Of a stretch of DNA of 64,000 nucleotides, positions 9,579-18,423 are shown piece after piece; the first letter of the stretch is position 1; every line of letters begins with the position of its first letter. The notes beneath the pieces were generated by a model, which was not told the DNA's origin, did no database searches, and saw only the letters and a program-made list of their open reading frames with translations. The position numbers and the translations under genes are program-made. This DNA is from Neoalteromonas facilis (GTDB lineage Bacteria > Pseudomonadota > Gammaproteobacteria > Enterobacterales > Alteromonadaceae), in the NCBI RefSeq assembly GCF_002807665.1, contig NZ_PEAY01000001.1, positions 248,001-312,000 on the forward strand. Direction: 5' to 3'.

Positions 9579-10592
9579 TTGGAATTTCTTTATCAATACG
9601 GCGTTTTTCTGGCCAAAGTAGTCACCATAGTAATTGCCATTATCGTAATCATCGCAAGCATCGCTGCACAGGCTAGTAAACAAGCACGGGACAGTGGTGA
9701 GTTATCAATTGATTCAATGTCAGAAAAGCTTGACGATCTTATTCAACACGCACGTGAAAAATTGCTGTCGAAAGACCAGCTTAAGGCACTTAAGAAAGAA
9801 CAAAAAAAACAGAAAAAAGAACACAAAGAGCAAGACAAAGAGAACCACTTATTTGTCATTGATTTCAAAGGTTCAATGGATGCTCATGAAGTAGAAAACT
9901 TGCGCAAAGAAGTCACGGCGGTATTGAGTATTGCGAGTGAAAAAGACCGGGTTTTAGTCAATGTGGAAAGTGGCGGTGGTGTGGTTCACGGCTATGGACT
10001 CGCTGCGTCACAACTACAGCGCATTAAAGACAAAGGCTTGGAACTTGTTGTATCAGTTGACAAAGTGGCTGCAAGTGGTGGCTATATGATGGCGTGTGTT
10101 GCCGACAAAATTATTGCCTCTCGATTCGCGATTATTGGGTCTATTGGCGTAATAGCCCAATTACCCAACTTTAATAAGATCCTGAAGAAAAATGATATCG
10201 AATTTGAACAGCATACGGCAGGCGAATTTAAGCGTACGTTAACAATGTTTGGGGAAAACAATGATGCCGGTCGTCAAAAATTCCGCGAAGAACTCGAAGA
10301 AGTTCACGTGATGTTTAAGGGGTATGTAAAAGATAATCGCCCTGATTTGGATATTGATAATGTCGCTACAGGTGAATATTGGTATGGTGAAAGAGCGTTA
10401 GCATTAGGCCTTGTCGATGAGATCCAAACCTCTGACGATTTTATTTTAAAAGCGAACGAGGAAACGAAAGTCTTTAAAGTTGCCTATGCTGCCAAAAAGA
10501 CAGTGGCAGAAAAATTAGGTTTGAGTGTGGCCAGTGGCGCAGAGCACGTTTTGATGAAATTGTGGGAACGTTCTCAATCAATTTTTAAATGA
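9579..10592 (+). CDS. sohB: Inner-membrane-associated serine peptidase SohB
   Basis: A signal-peptide-peptidase-A-related S49 peptidase, 337 residues, with the active domain facing the periplasm in characterised relatives. One N-terminal membrane helix (about residues 10-30) is followed by a highly charged Lys/Gln/Glu coiled segment (about 60-90) and the protease domain. The catalytic dyad is Ser 166 in AASGGYMM and Lys 218 in GEFKRTLT. Their spacing of 52 residues is the same as in E. coli SohB. The start is TTG, supported by a GAGG element 5 bases upstream and by close match of the first residues to E. coli SohB. The stop overlaps the start of the next gene by 4 bases (ATGA), implying translational coupling to the PsrA-like regulator. 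Confidence 0.95.
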   Translation: MEFLYQYGVFLAKVVTIVIAIIVIIASIAAQASKQARDSGELSIDSMSEKLDDLIQHAREKLLSKDQLKALKKEQKKQKKEHKEQDKENHLFVIDFKGSMDAHEVENLRKEVTAVLSIASEKDRVLVNVESGGGVVHGYGLAASQLQRIKDKGLELVVSVDKVAASGGYMMACVADKIIASRFAIIGSIGVIAQLPNFNKILKKNDIEFEQHTAGEFKRTLTMFGENNDAGRQKFREELEEVHVMFKGYVKDNRPDLDIDNVATGEYWYGERALALGLVDEIQTSDDFILKANEETKVFKVAYAAKKTVAEKLGLSVASGAEHVLMKLWERSQSIFK

Positions 10593-11206
10593 GTCAGGCA
10601 ACTAAACGTAAAATAATCAGTGCGGCTGAGACTTTGTTCGCCAGCCATGGGTTCACGCACACCTCTATGCGTATGATTACGCGGCAGGCGGGCGTGAATT
10701 TATCTGCTGTAAACTATCACTTTGGCAGTAAAAAGAACCTTATTCAGGCTGTGCTTAAGTATTACTTTGATATTGTATCCCCACAGATCGACGAGCAATT
10801 AGCATTATTGCAGTCAGCCAATAATGTGAGTGTTGAGGATGTTATTCAATGCATAATCATACCCCTTAACAGTATTGAAGAGCACCGTAGTAACGGCACC
10901 GCGCGTTTCGTGCAATTGCTGGGTAGAGGTTATAGTGAGTCTCAAGGCCATTTACGTAGCTTTATCTTGGGGCACTATGGGCAGACGATGTCTGGCCTTA
11001 TGCATCAGTTTAAACGCAGTGTGCCAAATGTTGATGCTGAGGAATTATTTTGGCGTCTACATTTTGCACTGGGCAGTTTCGTGTTTTCAATGGCATCAAG
11101 TGAAGCCCTGATGGACATTGCTGAAGCCGACTTTAAAGCCACGACCCACATTCAAAGTATTACTGAAAAGTTGGCTCGGTTTGTTACGGCAGGCATTTCT
11201 GGTTAA
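10589..11206 (+). CDS. psrA: TetR-family regulator, PsrA-like (fatty-acid responsive)
   Basis: A 205-residue TetR/AcrR repressor. The N-terminal HTH reads AGVNLSAVNYHFGSKKNLIQAV, almost as in Pseudomonas PsrA. The resemblance continues through the ligand domain (LLGRGYSESQGHLR, ELFWRLHFALG). PsrA proteins bind long-chain acyl signals and control beta-oxidation and ETF genes in Pseudomonas and Shewanella. Here the gene overlaps sohB by 4 bases and probably depends on its promoter. The etf genes and the fab cluster in this window are plausible members of its regulon, but I did not identify a PsrA site with confidence. Confidence 0.85.
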   Translation: MSQATKRKIISAAETLFASHGFTHTSMRMITRQAGVNLSAVNYHFGSKKNLIQAVLKYYFDIVSPQIDEQLALLQSANNVSVEDVIQCIIIPLNSIEEHRSNGTARFVQLLGRGYSESQGHLRSFILGHYGQTMSGLMHQFKRSVPNVDAEELFWRLHFALGSFVFSMASSEALMDIAEADFKATTHIQSITEKLARFVTAGISG

Positions 11207-11299
11207 CGCTCCCGTTTCCATTCATTTAATTCTGAACTAACAGCTGCGCAGCTATGCTATCTCAGCTACTATTCAGCTTTTCCTAACGAAAGAATTCCC

Positions 11300-11965
11300 A
11301 TGACAAATTCGGTGATGGCGTTACGCAAACATGAAATGCTGACGGCGCAACGTCCATTTCTTGCACGTGGTGCTAAAATTAAGCGCTGTGAAGATTGCAT
11401 TTTGCCGAAGAGGGCGTGTATCTGTGATGTAAAACCAAAGCCCGTTGCGAGAAGTGCATTTGTTTTTTTGATGTACCACGGAGAGTATTATAAACCGAGC
11501 AATACTGGTCGTCTTATTGCCGATGTCGCGCGCGAAAACTTCGCTTTCGTATGGAATCGAACGCAACCCAATGACGCATTATTAGCGTTGTTGCGTGACC
11601 CACGCTATATGCCAGTGGTGATTTTTCCGCACCAGTACGCCAGTGCTGAGCGTTGCATTTCTGAGGTTCCCAATCAAGACGGACGGATCCCGTTGTTCGT
11701 TATGCTCGATGGCACATGGCGAGAAGCACAAAAAATGTTTACCAAAAGCCCATATTTAAATGATTTTCCCGTATTGGGTATCAATCCAGAAAAATCTTCG
11801 GCTTACGTACTGAGAGAGTCTGCACATAAACATCAGTTGTGCACGGCTGAAGTAGGAGTAGCGGTGTTACGGTTGGCTGGAGATACTCATGCGGCTGAGA
11901 GCCTGGAACACTATTTTAATTACTTTCGTACGCGTTACTTGCAAGGGAAAATGCACCAATTGTAG
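11300..11965 (+). CDS. tapT: tRNA-uridine aminocarboxypropyltransferase (DTW-domain protein)
   Basis: A DTW-domain enzyme, 221 residues, closely resembling E. coli YfiP/TapT, which adds a 3-amino-3-carboxypropyl group from S-adenosylmethionine to uridine 47 of several tRNAs. The signature LDGTWREAQKM contains the DxTW motif, and a four-cysteine cluster (CEDCILPKRACIC) near the N-terminus is a probable zinc site. MKPSNTGRLIAD-type and KSPYL segments also match. A hairpin terminator follows, shared with the convergent rne. Confidence 0.93.
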   Translation: MTNSVMALRKHEMLTAQRPFLARGAKIKRCEDCILPKRACICDVKPKPVARSAFVFLMYHGEYYKPSNTGRLIADVARENFAFVWNRTQPNDALLALLRDPRYMPVVIFPHQYASAERCISEVPNQDGRIPLFVMLDGTWREAQKMFTKSPYLNDFPVLGINPEKSSAYVLRESAHKHQLCTAEVGVAVLRLAGDTHAAESLEHYFNYFRTRYLQGKMHQL

Positions 11966-11969
11966 ATAT

Positions 11970-11999
11970 AAAAAAGCCCGGTAATGACCGGGCTTTTTC
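11970..11999. terminator. Bidirectional terminator between tapT and rne
   Basis: AAAAAGCCCGGT pairs with ACCGGGCTTTTT around a 4-base loop. It lies 5 bases after the tapT stop and 15 bases after the rne stop on the opposite strand. Confidence 0.9.
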
Positions 12000-12013
12000 T
12001 TGATTGGCGTTAT

Positions 12014-14881
12014 TTAGTCAGCTGACGCTGGCGAGGCCATTGGCGCTTTAGCAGACGATTTAACCGATGCCATGGCTGCAAACTTACCTGAAGTAATAAG
12101 CTCTGGACGGCGTTGGTTATCAAGTTCTGAAATTGACAGTTGACCAAACTCATAGTCTACAGTTGCCGGCTTCGCCATAGGGTGGCTGGCACGTTTAATT
12201 TGTATGACCGCAAGCTTAGGTGCACTAATCTTAACTTCTGGTGACGCCTCAGTGGTTTCATCACGATTGGCCTGTGTAAACATATCAGCAACTACTGGCT
12301 TCTCGTCAGAGGTGGTTTCAGCAGAATTGGCCTCGGCTTCAGGAGCTGCAGCTTCAAGTGCCACAGGCGCTTCTTGTTGGGCGTCAGGATTACCGTCTAG
12401 TTTAACCTCATCGGCCGTCGTGTTTGCACTTACTGCTTCTGACTCATTTGATTGCTCTGCGGCGTCTGTGTCGTTTGTTGCTGCTGTGTCAGCCTTCGCT
12501 TCAACAGGCGCATCAAAATTAAGCTCATCTTGCGTTACTTCAGCTTCATCTGTTTGCTTTTTACGTTTTTGACCAGCCGCACGAGTGTGACGTGGCGTTC
12601 TACGATTACGACTATTGCCTCGGGATGATTTCTCTTCAGATTTATCTTCGCTGTTAGTCGAATCATCAGACGCTGGCTCTACCGAAGCAACATCAACTTC
12701 AGCAGGCGTTTCTTGTTTGGCAGGCTTACGCGCTTTTGGCTTGGTCGATTTAGGGGCCTTTGGCGCTTCGCTAGTTGTTTCAACGCTATCAACAGCAACA
12801 TCGTTGACACTATCGGCTGCCACTTCCGCTACTTCTGGTTTGTTGGCTCGAACACTCTTTCTGTTATTACGACGTGTACGGCGCTCTTTAACGTTGCCGG
12901 ATTCTTGCTCAGAACTCTGTCCAGAAACTTGATCTGTAGAATTCTGGTCAACGACCTCTTCATTCGCGTTGTTGCGTCTATTACGTCCACGTGTACGCTT
13001 ATCATTTTGATTACGGCGCTGCTTTTCAGAATTTTTACTTTCTACCGCATTGCTATCATCACTTGAACGTTGCGTCTTGGCATTTCTATTATCGCTATTA
13101 CGGCGTTGGTTTCCTTTCGCATTACGTGAACGGTTGTTACGTTTCTGCTGTGGACGACCGCCTTTTCTGCGCGTTTGTTTGGTTGGCTTTTGCTCTTCTT
13201 CGAACAATGACTTCAACCAACCGAACAGTTTGCTTATTACACCTGGTTCTTTTTTCTCGTTAGCCACTGGCGCAGGAGCCGGTTGCGGTGGTGCAATAAG
13301 ACCTTGCAATGCTGGTTCTTCACGCTTAACTACAGGCGCTGCTGCTTTATCATTTACCTCTGAGGCAACTTCGATTAATTCAACAGAATAGCTGGCATCC
13401 GTGATCTGATCATCAACGCGTCTACGCTCGATCTTATAATGTGGCGTTTCCAAATTCGGATTTGGCAACAACAGTAATTGAACATTGTGGCGCTTTTCGA
13501 TTGATTGGATCGCTTTGCGTTTTTCATTCAATAAGTATGTTGCAACACTGACAGGGAGCTGAGCTTCCAACTGATGTGTGTTCTCTTTGATGCTTTCTTC
13601 TTCAAGAATACGAAGAATAGACAATGCTAAAGATTCTGTACCACGAACCGTGCCGTGACCGCTACAACGAGGACATACGTTATATGCCGAGTCACCCAGT
13701 GAAGGGCGCAAACGCTGGCGAGACATTTCCAGTAGCCCAAATCGAGAAATTCGACCAATTTGTACACGCGCTCTGTCAGGACCTACCGCATTCTGCATAC
13801 GGTTTTCTACTTCGCGCTGATTGCGTACAGGTGTCATATCGATAAAGTCGATAACCACGAGACCACCTAAATCGCGTAAGCGAAGTTGACGGGCAATTTC
13901 ATCAGCAGCTTCTAAATTGGTATTTAGTGCTGTTTCTTCAATATCACCGCCTTTAGTAGCACGGGCTGAGTTAATATCGATTGAGGTCAATGCTTCAGTT
14001 GGGTCAATCACGATTGAACCACCAGATGGCAGACGCACTTCACGTTGGAAAGCTGACTCGATTTGGCTTTCAATTTGATAATGGCTAAATAACGGTACTT
14101 CGCCTTTATATAGCTTAACCCGGTTCACAAAATCAGGACGAACCAACTGAATGTGTTGCAAGGCCTGTTCGTATACGCTTTGCTTGTCGATTAGTATTTC
14201 ACCAATGTCGCGACGTAAATAGTCACGGATAGCACGTACAATGACATTACTTTCTTGGTGGATAAGGAATGGAGCAGGGCGCTCTTCAGCGACTTTACTG
14301 ATGGCATTCCAGTGCGTGATCAGCACACTTAAATCCCATGCTAGCTCTTCATAGGACTTTCCAACACCCGCTGTGCGTACAATTAGACCCATACCGGTTG
14401 GTAAATCTAACTGGTTAAGTGCTTGTTTTAACTCTGTACGTTCATCACCCTCGATACGACGAGATATACCGCCTGCACGGGGGTTATTCGGCATCAGTAC
14501 TAAGTAACTACCTGCAAGTGAGATAAAGGTCGTTAGCGCCGCACCCTTTTGGCCACGCTCTTCTTTATCAATTTGGATGATGACTTCTTGGCCTTCCTTG
14601 ATCACATCTTTGATGCTAGGGCGGCCATCGAACTTGTAACCTTCAGGGAAATAAGTTTTGGCAATTTCTTTGAGGGGAAGAAAACCGTGGCGTTCTGCGC
14701 CGTAATCGACAAATGCAGCTTCTAAACTTGGCTCAACGCGGGTAATGGTTCCCTTGTAAATGTTGGCCTTTTTTTGTTCGTGCCCAGGGCTTTCAATATC
14801 GAGATCGTAGAGTTTTTGCCCATCTACAAGGGCGACCCGCAACTCTTCTTGCTGAGTTGCATTGATCAACATTCTTTTCAT
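12014..14881 (-). CDS. rne: Ribonuclease E
   Basis: The essential endoribonuclease of mRNA decay and rRNA/tRNA maturation and the scaffold of the RNA degradosome, 955 residues. The first 500 residues are nearly E. coli-like: S1 domain, 5'-sensor, and DNase I-like catalytic domain with the two metal-binding aspartates ([11 protein letters not shown] and VIDFIDM). The zinc-link cysteines are in CPRCSGHG. Around residue 545 the segment [18 protein letters not shown] forms an amphipathic helix like the membrane-targeting segment A of E. coli. The remaining ~390 residues are low-complexity, first Arg/Asn/Lys-rich (RNA-binding), then acidic Ala/Glu-rich, ending in a short ordered stretch of microdomain type. 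A long leader and its own promoter precede it, divergent from rluC as in E. coli. Confidence 0.98.
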   Translation of the reverse strand: MKRMLINATQQEELRVALVDGQKLYDLDIESPGHEQKKANIYKGTITRVEPSLEAAFVDYGAERHGFLPLKEIAKTYFPEGYKFDGRPSIKDVIKEGQEVIIQIDKEERGQKGAALTTFISLAGSYLVLMPNNPRAGGISRRIEGDERTELKQALNQLDLPTGMGLIVRTAGVGKSYEELAWDLSVLITHWNAISKVAEERPAPFLIHQESNVIVRAIRDYLRRDIGEILIDKQSVYEQALQHIQLVRPDFVNRVKLYKGEVPLFSHYQIESQIESAFQREVRLPSGGSIVIDPTEALTSIDINSARATKGGDIEETALNTNLEAADEIARQLRLRDLGGLVVIDFIDMTPVRNQREVENRMQNAVGPDRARVQIGRISRFGLLEMSRQRLRPSLGDSAYNVCPRCSGHGTVRGTESLALSILRILEEESIKENTHQLEAQLPVSVATYLLNEKRKAIQSIEKRHNVQLLLLPNPNLETPHYKIERRRVDDQITDASYSVELIEVASEVNDKAAAPVVKREEPALQGLIAPPQPAPAPVANEKKEPGVISKLFGWLKSLFEEEQKPTKQTRRKGGRPQQKRNNRSRNAKGNQRRNSDNRNAKTQRSSDDSNAVESKNSEKQRRNQNDKRTRGRNRRNNANEEVVDQNSTDQVSGQSSEQESGNVKERRTRRNNRKSVRANKPEVAEVAADSVNDVAVDSVETTSEAPKAPKSTKPKARKPAKQETPAEVDVASVEPASDDSTNSEDKSEEKSSRGNSRNRRTPRHTRAAGQKRKKQTDEAEVTQDELNFDAPVEAKADTAATNDTDAAEQSNESEAVSANTTADEVKLDGNPDAQQEAPVALEAAAPEAEANSAETTSDEKPVVADMFTQANRDETTEASPEVKISAPKLAVIQIKRASHPMAKPATVDYEFGQLSISELDNQRRPELITSGKFAAMASVKSSAKAPMASPASAD

Positions 14882-15302
14882 TTCATCTTTCTCAGTTCTT
14901 CACCGATAAAGACACACAGCAGGACCGCACGACTGTACGGGACGTCATCACGACGAGCGCTAGCGCGAGAAGCCAATTAACTCTGAGGTGCGACCTAATA
15001 TTCAGGCAGGCCGTGTATTTCACCTAATCTGAGTGTCGGGGAGGCGAGTCCCTTAAGTTCTTTATTTTCTAATACTAAGCGTTGGTTACGTGCTTAGTAC
15101 TTATCCAATTCTGTATTTGTATTTATCGGCGATATTCTATGTTTATCGCTAGCAAATGCCCCCTGTATTAGCCGTGGCCGGGGTGTATTCTCAATTACAT
15201 TTGCTGAAATTTGTATCTCTAGCGTGCGTTAATATTATCGCTACGCGATACTCGGTCCGTATGAAGTCTGAGCGTTTGTATTGTATGGACGCTTGCTTCG
15301 GA
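14882..15302 (-). promoter_or_regulatory. Long structured 5' leader of rne (candidate autoregulatory element)
   Basis: From the promoter at 15309-15337 to the ATG the leader would be about 420 nt, comparable to the 361-nt rne leader of E. coli through which RNase E feedback-controls its own mRNA. Visible structure includes a 6-bp stem with a 4-base loop at 14925-14940 (CCGTAC / GTGCGG read on the minus strand), a CGTC/GACG hairpin at 14943-14955 and a GCGCTAGCGC palindrome at 14957-14966. That this is a functional homologue is inference. I could not verify a match to the rne5 RNA family. Confidence 0.55.
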
Positions 15303-15308
15303 CGGCGT

Positions 15309-15337
15309 ATTATCGCTTTTTTTACCCTGAGTAGCAA
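15309..15337 (-). promoter_or_regulatory. Sigma-70 promoter for rne
   Basis: On the minus strand TTGCTA (15332-15337) and GATAAT (15309-15314) are separated by exactly 17 bases. The position gives a transcription start near 15302 and a leader of about 420 nt. The element also lies in the short region upstream of rluC, so the two divergent promoters must overlap. Confidence 0.6.
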
Positions 15338-15388
15338 GCAATCAAAATAATAATGGGTTTGCTGCGGAATTGAGGTAAACTGCGCGCC

Positions 15389-16342
15389 ATGCAAGCAGAC
15401 TCAAATCCTAACAACCAAGTCCAGTTTCATGAAATTGATGAAGATCATCAAGGACAACGCGTGGACAATTATTTACTGGCTAAGCTGAAAGGTGTGCCTA
15501 AGAGTTTGGTCTATCGCATTGTGCGTAAAGGCGAGGTACGGGTAAATAAAAAGCGGGTTAAACCAGAGTATAAATTGCAGGCAGGTGATACGTTACGTAT
15601 TCCACCGGTAAGACAATCTGAGCCCAATGCGTTACCTTCAGTAAAATTAGATAAAGTCGCTAATCTCGAAAGTTTTATTTTGTATGAAGATGATCGATTG
15701 ATGGTGATAAATAAGCCCAGTGGACTCGCTGTACATGGCGGTAGCGGTTTAAGTTTTGGCCTTATTGAAGGGTTAAGAGCGTTGCGCCCGCAGGCCAAGT
15801 TTATGGAATTAGTGCACCGTCTGGATAGAGAAACGTCTGGATGTATTTTGGTTGCCAAAAAACGCTCTGCATTGAAACATTTACATCAACAACTTAGAGA
15901 TAAGCACGTTGATAAGCGTTATTGGGCGTTGGTCTCCGGTCAATGGCCAGACAATCGATTTAAGGTAAAAGCACCGCTGCATAAGAATGTCTTGCAATCA
16001 GGTGAACGAATGGTGTTTGTGAACCCACAGGGCAAACCTTCAGAAACACGTTACCGTATTTTATCTGCGTTTGAAAAATGTACGTTAGTAGAAGCATCAC
16101 CTATTACAGGGCGTACTCATCAGATCCGAGTGCACTGTCAGCATGCGGGTCACTCTATTGCGTGCGATCCTAAATATGGTGATCCTGTTTTTGATCAACA
16201 TATGAAATCACTGGGTTTAGATCGGCTTTTTTTGCACGCTCGCTCAATTGCGTTTATTCACCCCCAAACTGAGAAGCAAGTAAGGTTCGAAGCACCTCTG
16301 GATGCCGCGTTGACTCAAGTATTAGCAAAACTAGAAGAGTAA
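15389..16342 (+). CDS. rluC: 23S rRNA pseudouridine(955/2504/2580) synthase
   Basis: RluA-family pseudouridine synthase, 317 residues. An N-terminal S4 RNA-binding domain (about residues 20-80: GQRVDNYLL, LVYRIVRKGEVRVN) is followed by the catalytic domain with HRLDRETSG, which carries the catalytic aspartate, and GRTHQIRVH. RluC and RluD are close relatives. The divergent position next to rne, as in E. coli, supports RluC. The HAD phosphatase gene follows after 9 bases and is probably co-transcribed, as in other gammaproteobacteria. Confidence 0.95.
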   Translation: MQADSNPNNQVQFHEIDEDHQGQRVDNYLLAKLKGVPKSLVYRIVRKGEVRVNKKRVKPEYKLQAGDTLRIPPVRQSEPNALPSVKLDKVANLESFILYEDDRLMVINKPSGLAVHGGSGLSFGLIEGLRALRPQAKFMELVHRLDRETSGCILVAKKRSALKHLHQQLRDKHVDKRYWALVSGQWPDNRFKVKAPLHKNVLQSGERMVFVNPQGKPSETRYRILSAFEKCTLVEASPITGRTHQIRVHCQHAGHSIACDPKYGDPVFDQHMKSLGLDRLFLHARSIAFIHPQTEKQVRFEAPLDAALTQVLAKLEE

Positions 16343-16351
16343 GGTATTACG

Positions 16352-16999
16352 ATGAAGTTTCCTCTGGTTATATTCGACTGGGACGGCACAGTTATGGATT
16401 CTGCTGCCAAGATTTCAAAGTGTATGCAACTGGCCGCACTAGATTGCGGATTGCCTGCACCAGAACAAAAAGCGGTTGAACACATTATTGGTATTTCGTT
16501 GGGACCGGCAATTGCACAGCTGTTTAAGATCAGTGATGAAAAACTGATCAATCAATTGGTTGAACGATACAAATTTAATTACCTCAATATGGATACAACG
16601 CCCTGTCCTTTATTTCCTGGCGTAATGCCACTGTTTAGTGCACTTCAACAACAAGGTACAACGTTAGCCGTGGCAACAGGTAAGGCGCGTCGTGGTTTGA
16701 ATCGAGCCTGGGAGCAGACGCAGACGGGGGCATTTTTCAGTTTTTCCTGTTGTGCTGACGAAGCTGAATCGAAACCTTCACCCGATATGCTTAAACAGAT
16801 CTTAGCTAATAGTGGATATTCTGCAGAAGAAGCGGTCATGATTGGAGACACGACCTACGACATGCAAATGGCAGAAAGTATTGGCATGGCAAGGATAGGG
16901 GTCAACTACGGCGTACATGATGAATCCAAATTATTGCAACACAAGCCACTACTGGTGGCAGAAAGTGTTGCTCAGCTGCATCAATTCTTGATCCATTAA
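16352..16999 (+). CDS. HAD-superfamily hydrolase, phosphoglycolate-phosphatase-like
   Basis: A 215-residue HAD-IA phosphatase. Motif I is DWDGT with the nucleophilic aspartate near residue 9, the helical cap lies at about 20-80, motif II is VATGK, and the metal site is MIGDTTYDMQMA. The substrate is unknown; relatives beside rluC are annotated as phosphoglycolate phosphatase-like. It follows rluC by 9 bases with an AAGG ribosome site. It converges on yceF with only 5 bases between stop codons and no hairpin there, so the two transcripts probably overlap. Confidence 0.9.
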   Translation: MKFPLVIFDWDGTVMDSAAKISKCMQLAALDCGLPAPEQKAVEHIIGISLGPAIAQLFKISDEKLINQLVERYKFNYLNMDTTPCPLFPGVMPLFSALQQQGTTLAVATGKARRGLNRAWEQTQTGAFFSFSCCADEAESKPSPDMLKQILANSGYSAEEAVMIGDTTYDMQMAESIGMARIGVNYGVHDESKLLQHKPLLVAESVAQLHQFLIH

Positions 17000-17004
17000 G
17001 TTGT

Positions 17005-17637
17005 TCAATGTGGTGCAAAGAGTGGATCTATGCCACGTTCTAGCAACAAGTTTATAAGGCCAATCATGGGAAGACCGATAATACAGTTTGGATCGGTTGT
17101 CGATATGGCTGTAAAAAGCCTGATCCCCAATCCTTCAGATTTGAAGCTACCGGCACAATCATAGGGTTGTTCGATATCAACGTAGCGCGCTATTTGTTGT
17201 GCTGTTAGTCCCCTGAATTGAACAGTAACGGGTTCAAGGTGATAACTTGCGGTCATCGATTCGGAGTCTACGAGCGCAACGGCAGTATAAAAGTGGACCG
17301 TTTGTCCACTGCACATAGACAGCTGTTCAATCGCGGCCTTTCTATTGCCAGGTTTACCCAGTAACACTTGTTGTCCTGTTGATGTGGTGACTGCAGCTAC
17401 CTGATCGGAACCAATAACCAAACCTTTGTGATGTTTGGCGACGGCTAAGGCTTTGGCCTTTGCTAACCGAATGGCTAATGTGTCAGGGGCTTCATTAATT
17501 AAAGGTTTTTCATCGACGTCAGGAGCAATTGTGTCAAAGGTTAAATGGAGCCGTCTTAAAAGAGACGCGCGATACTTTGACGTAGACGCTAGAATTAAGT
17601 TTTGATGTGAAGAGATGTCAGGGCTTTGTTTAGACAT
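17005..17637 (-). CDS. yceF: Maf-type nucleotide pyrophosphatase, YceF group
   Basis: House-cleaning pyrophosphatase of the Maf/Ham1 fold, 210 residues. E. coli YceF hydrolyses 7-methyl-GTP. The N-terminal LASTSKYRASLL motif, the DEKP loop, GSDQVA with the catalytic aspartate, and DCAGSFKSEGLG are all present, the last favouring the YceF subgroup over YhdE. It is divergent from yceD, as in E. coli. Confidence 0.93.
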   Translation of the reverse strand: MSKQSPDISSHQNLILASTSKYRASLLRRLHLTFDTIAPDVDEKPLINEAPDTLAIRLAKAKALAVAKHHKGLVIGSDQVAAVTTSTGQQVLLGKPGNRKAAIEQLSMCSGQTVHFYTAVALVDSESMTASYHLEPVTVQFRGLTAQQIARYVDIEQPYDCAGSFKSEGLGIRLFTAISTTDPNCIIGLPMIGLINLLLERGIDPLFAPH

Positions 17638-17655
17638 GGATATTTAATTAAAACT

Positions 17656-17684
17656 TTGACTATAGGGCATATTCTCTATATTAT
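17656..17684 (+). promoter_or_regulatory. Strong sigma-70 promoter for yceD-rpmF-plsX
   Basis: TTGACT (17656-17661) and TATTAT (17679-17684) are separated by 17 bases. The predicted start of transcription is about 17691, only some 3 bases before the yceD start codon. Confidence 0.7.
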
Positions 17685-17693
17685 GCGCGCGCT

Positions 17694-18221
17694 ATGCAGA
17701 AAGTGAAACTGCCCCAGAATATTGATCCTGTTAAAAGTGCGATAAAACGCTCCGACTACGTTGGTGTGATCGCCACTAAGGATATGGTCCGTCTTTTGGA
17801 TGCAGTCATTCGATGCGATGAGTACGCCAACGTTAAAGTGAAGTTTGAAAAAGACGCGCAGGGTCTTGTCATCTTCCACGGAAGTGTCAGTGTCGATGTG
17901 TCACTTAGCTGTCAACGGTGTAACGGTGAGCTTGCTCACTCTCTTGATTTGTCGTTTTGTTTTAGCCCGGTGCAGGGGGTAGAACAGGCAGACGAGATAC
18001 CCGAAGCGTATGAACCAATTGAAGTAAACGAATATGGAGAAATCGATTTATTTCAGTTGCTAGAAGACGAGTTGATCTTAGGTCTACCGCTGGTGCCGCT
18101 TCATGCAGAGGAGCAGTGTTCAGTAAAGCCTGAAGATATGACATTTGGTCAGATAGCAGAGGAACCTACGCGCGAAAACCCATTTGCGGTTTTGAAAGAA
18201 CTTAAGCGAGATCAGGAGTAA
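17694..18221 (+). CDS. yceD: YceD/DUF177 family 23S rRNA accumulation protein
   Basis: A small acidic protein (175 residues) of the YceD/DUF177 family, which is needed for normal 23S rRNA accumulation in E. coli and plants. The first residues (MQKVKLP) match E. coli YceD, so the start codon is secure even though no Shine-Dalgarno sequence precedes it. A CxxC pair lies at SCQRCNGE, and CFSPV and EAYEPIEVNEYGEIDL are family hallmarks. It is the first gene of the conserved rpmF-plsX-fab cluster and rpmF follows after 3 bases. Confidence 0.95.
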   Translation: MQKVKLPQNIDPVKSAIKRSDYVGVIATKDMVRLLDAVIRCDEYANVKVKFEKDAQGLVIFHGSVSVDVSLSCQRCNGELAHSLDLSFCFSPVQGVEQADEIPEAYEPIEVNEYGEIDLFQLLEDELILGLPLVPLHAEEQCSVKPEDMTFGQIAEEPTRENPFAVLKELKRDQE

Positions 18222-18224
18222 TTT

Positions 18225-18395
18225 ATGGCAGTACAACAAAATCGTAAGACACGTTCTAAGCGTGGTATGCGTCGTTCACACGATGCATTGACAGGCGCGA
18301 CTTTGTCTGTCGATTCAACATCTGGTGAAACTCACCGCCGCCACCACGTAACCGCTGACGGTTACTACCGTGGTAAAAAAGTTGTTGGTGCATAA
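18225..18395 (+). CDS. rpmF: 50S ribosomal protein L32
   Basis: A 56-residue basic protein starting [20 protein letters not shown] and ending KKVVGA, the bL32 family. It is the form without zinc-binding cysteines. An AGGAG site precedes the ATG by 7 bases. It lies between yceD and plsX as in most proteobacteria, coupling ribosome synthesis to phospholipid/fatty-acid genes. Confidence 0.98.
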   Translation: MAVQQNRKTRSKRGMRRSHDALTGATLSVDSTSGETHRRHHVTADGYYRGKKVVGA

Positions 18396-18423
18396 GATTA
18401 CTGCGTAACGCAGGTCAATTATC

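Noticed and set aside
12204-13391. Several long open frames antisense to the rne C-terminal region
   Set aside because: They arise from the repetitive Ala/Glu/Arg codon composition of the RNase E scaffold. They show no recognisable protein features, while the minus-strand frame is clearly rne.
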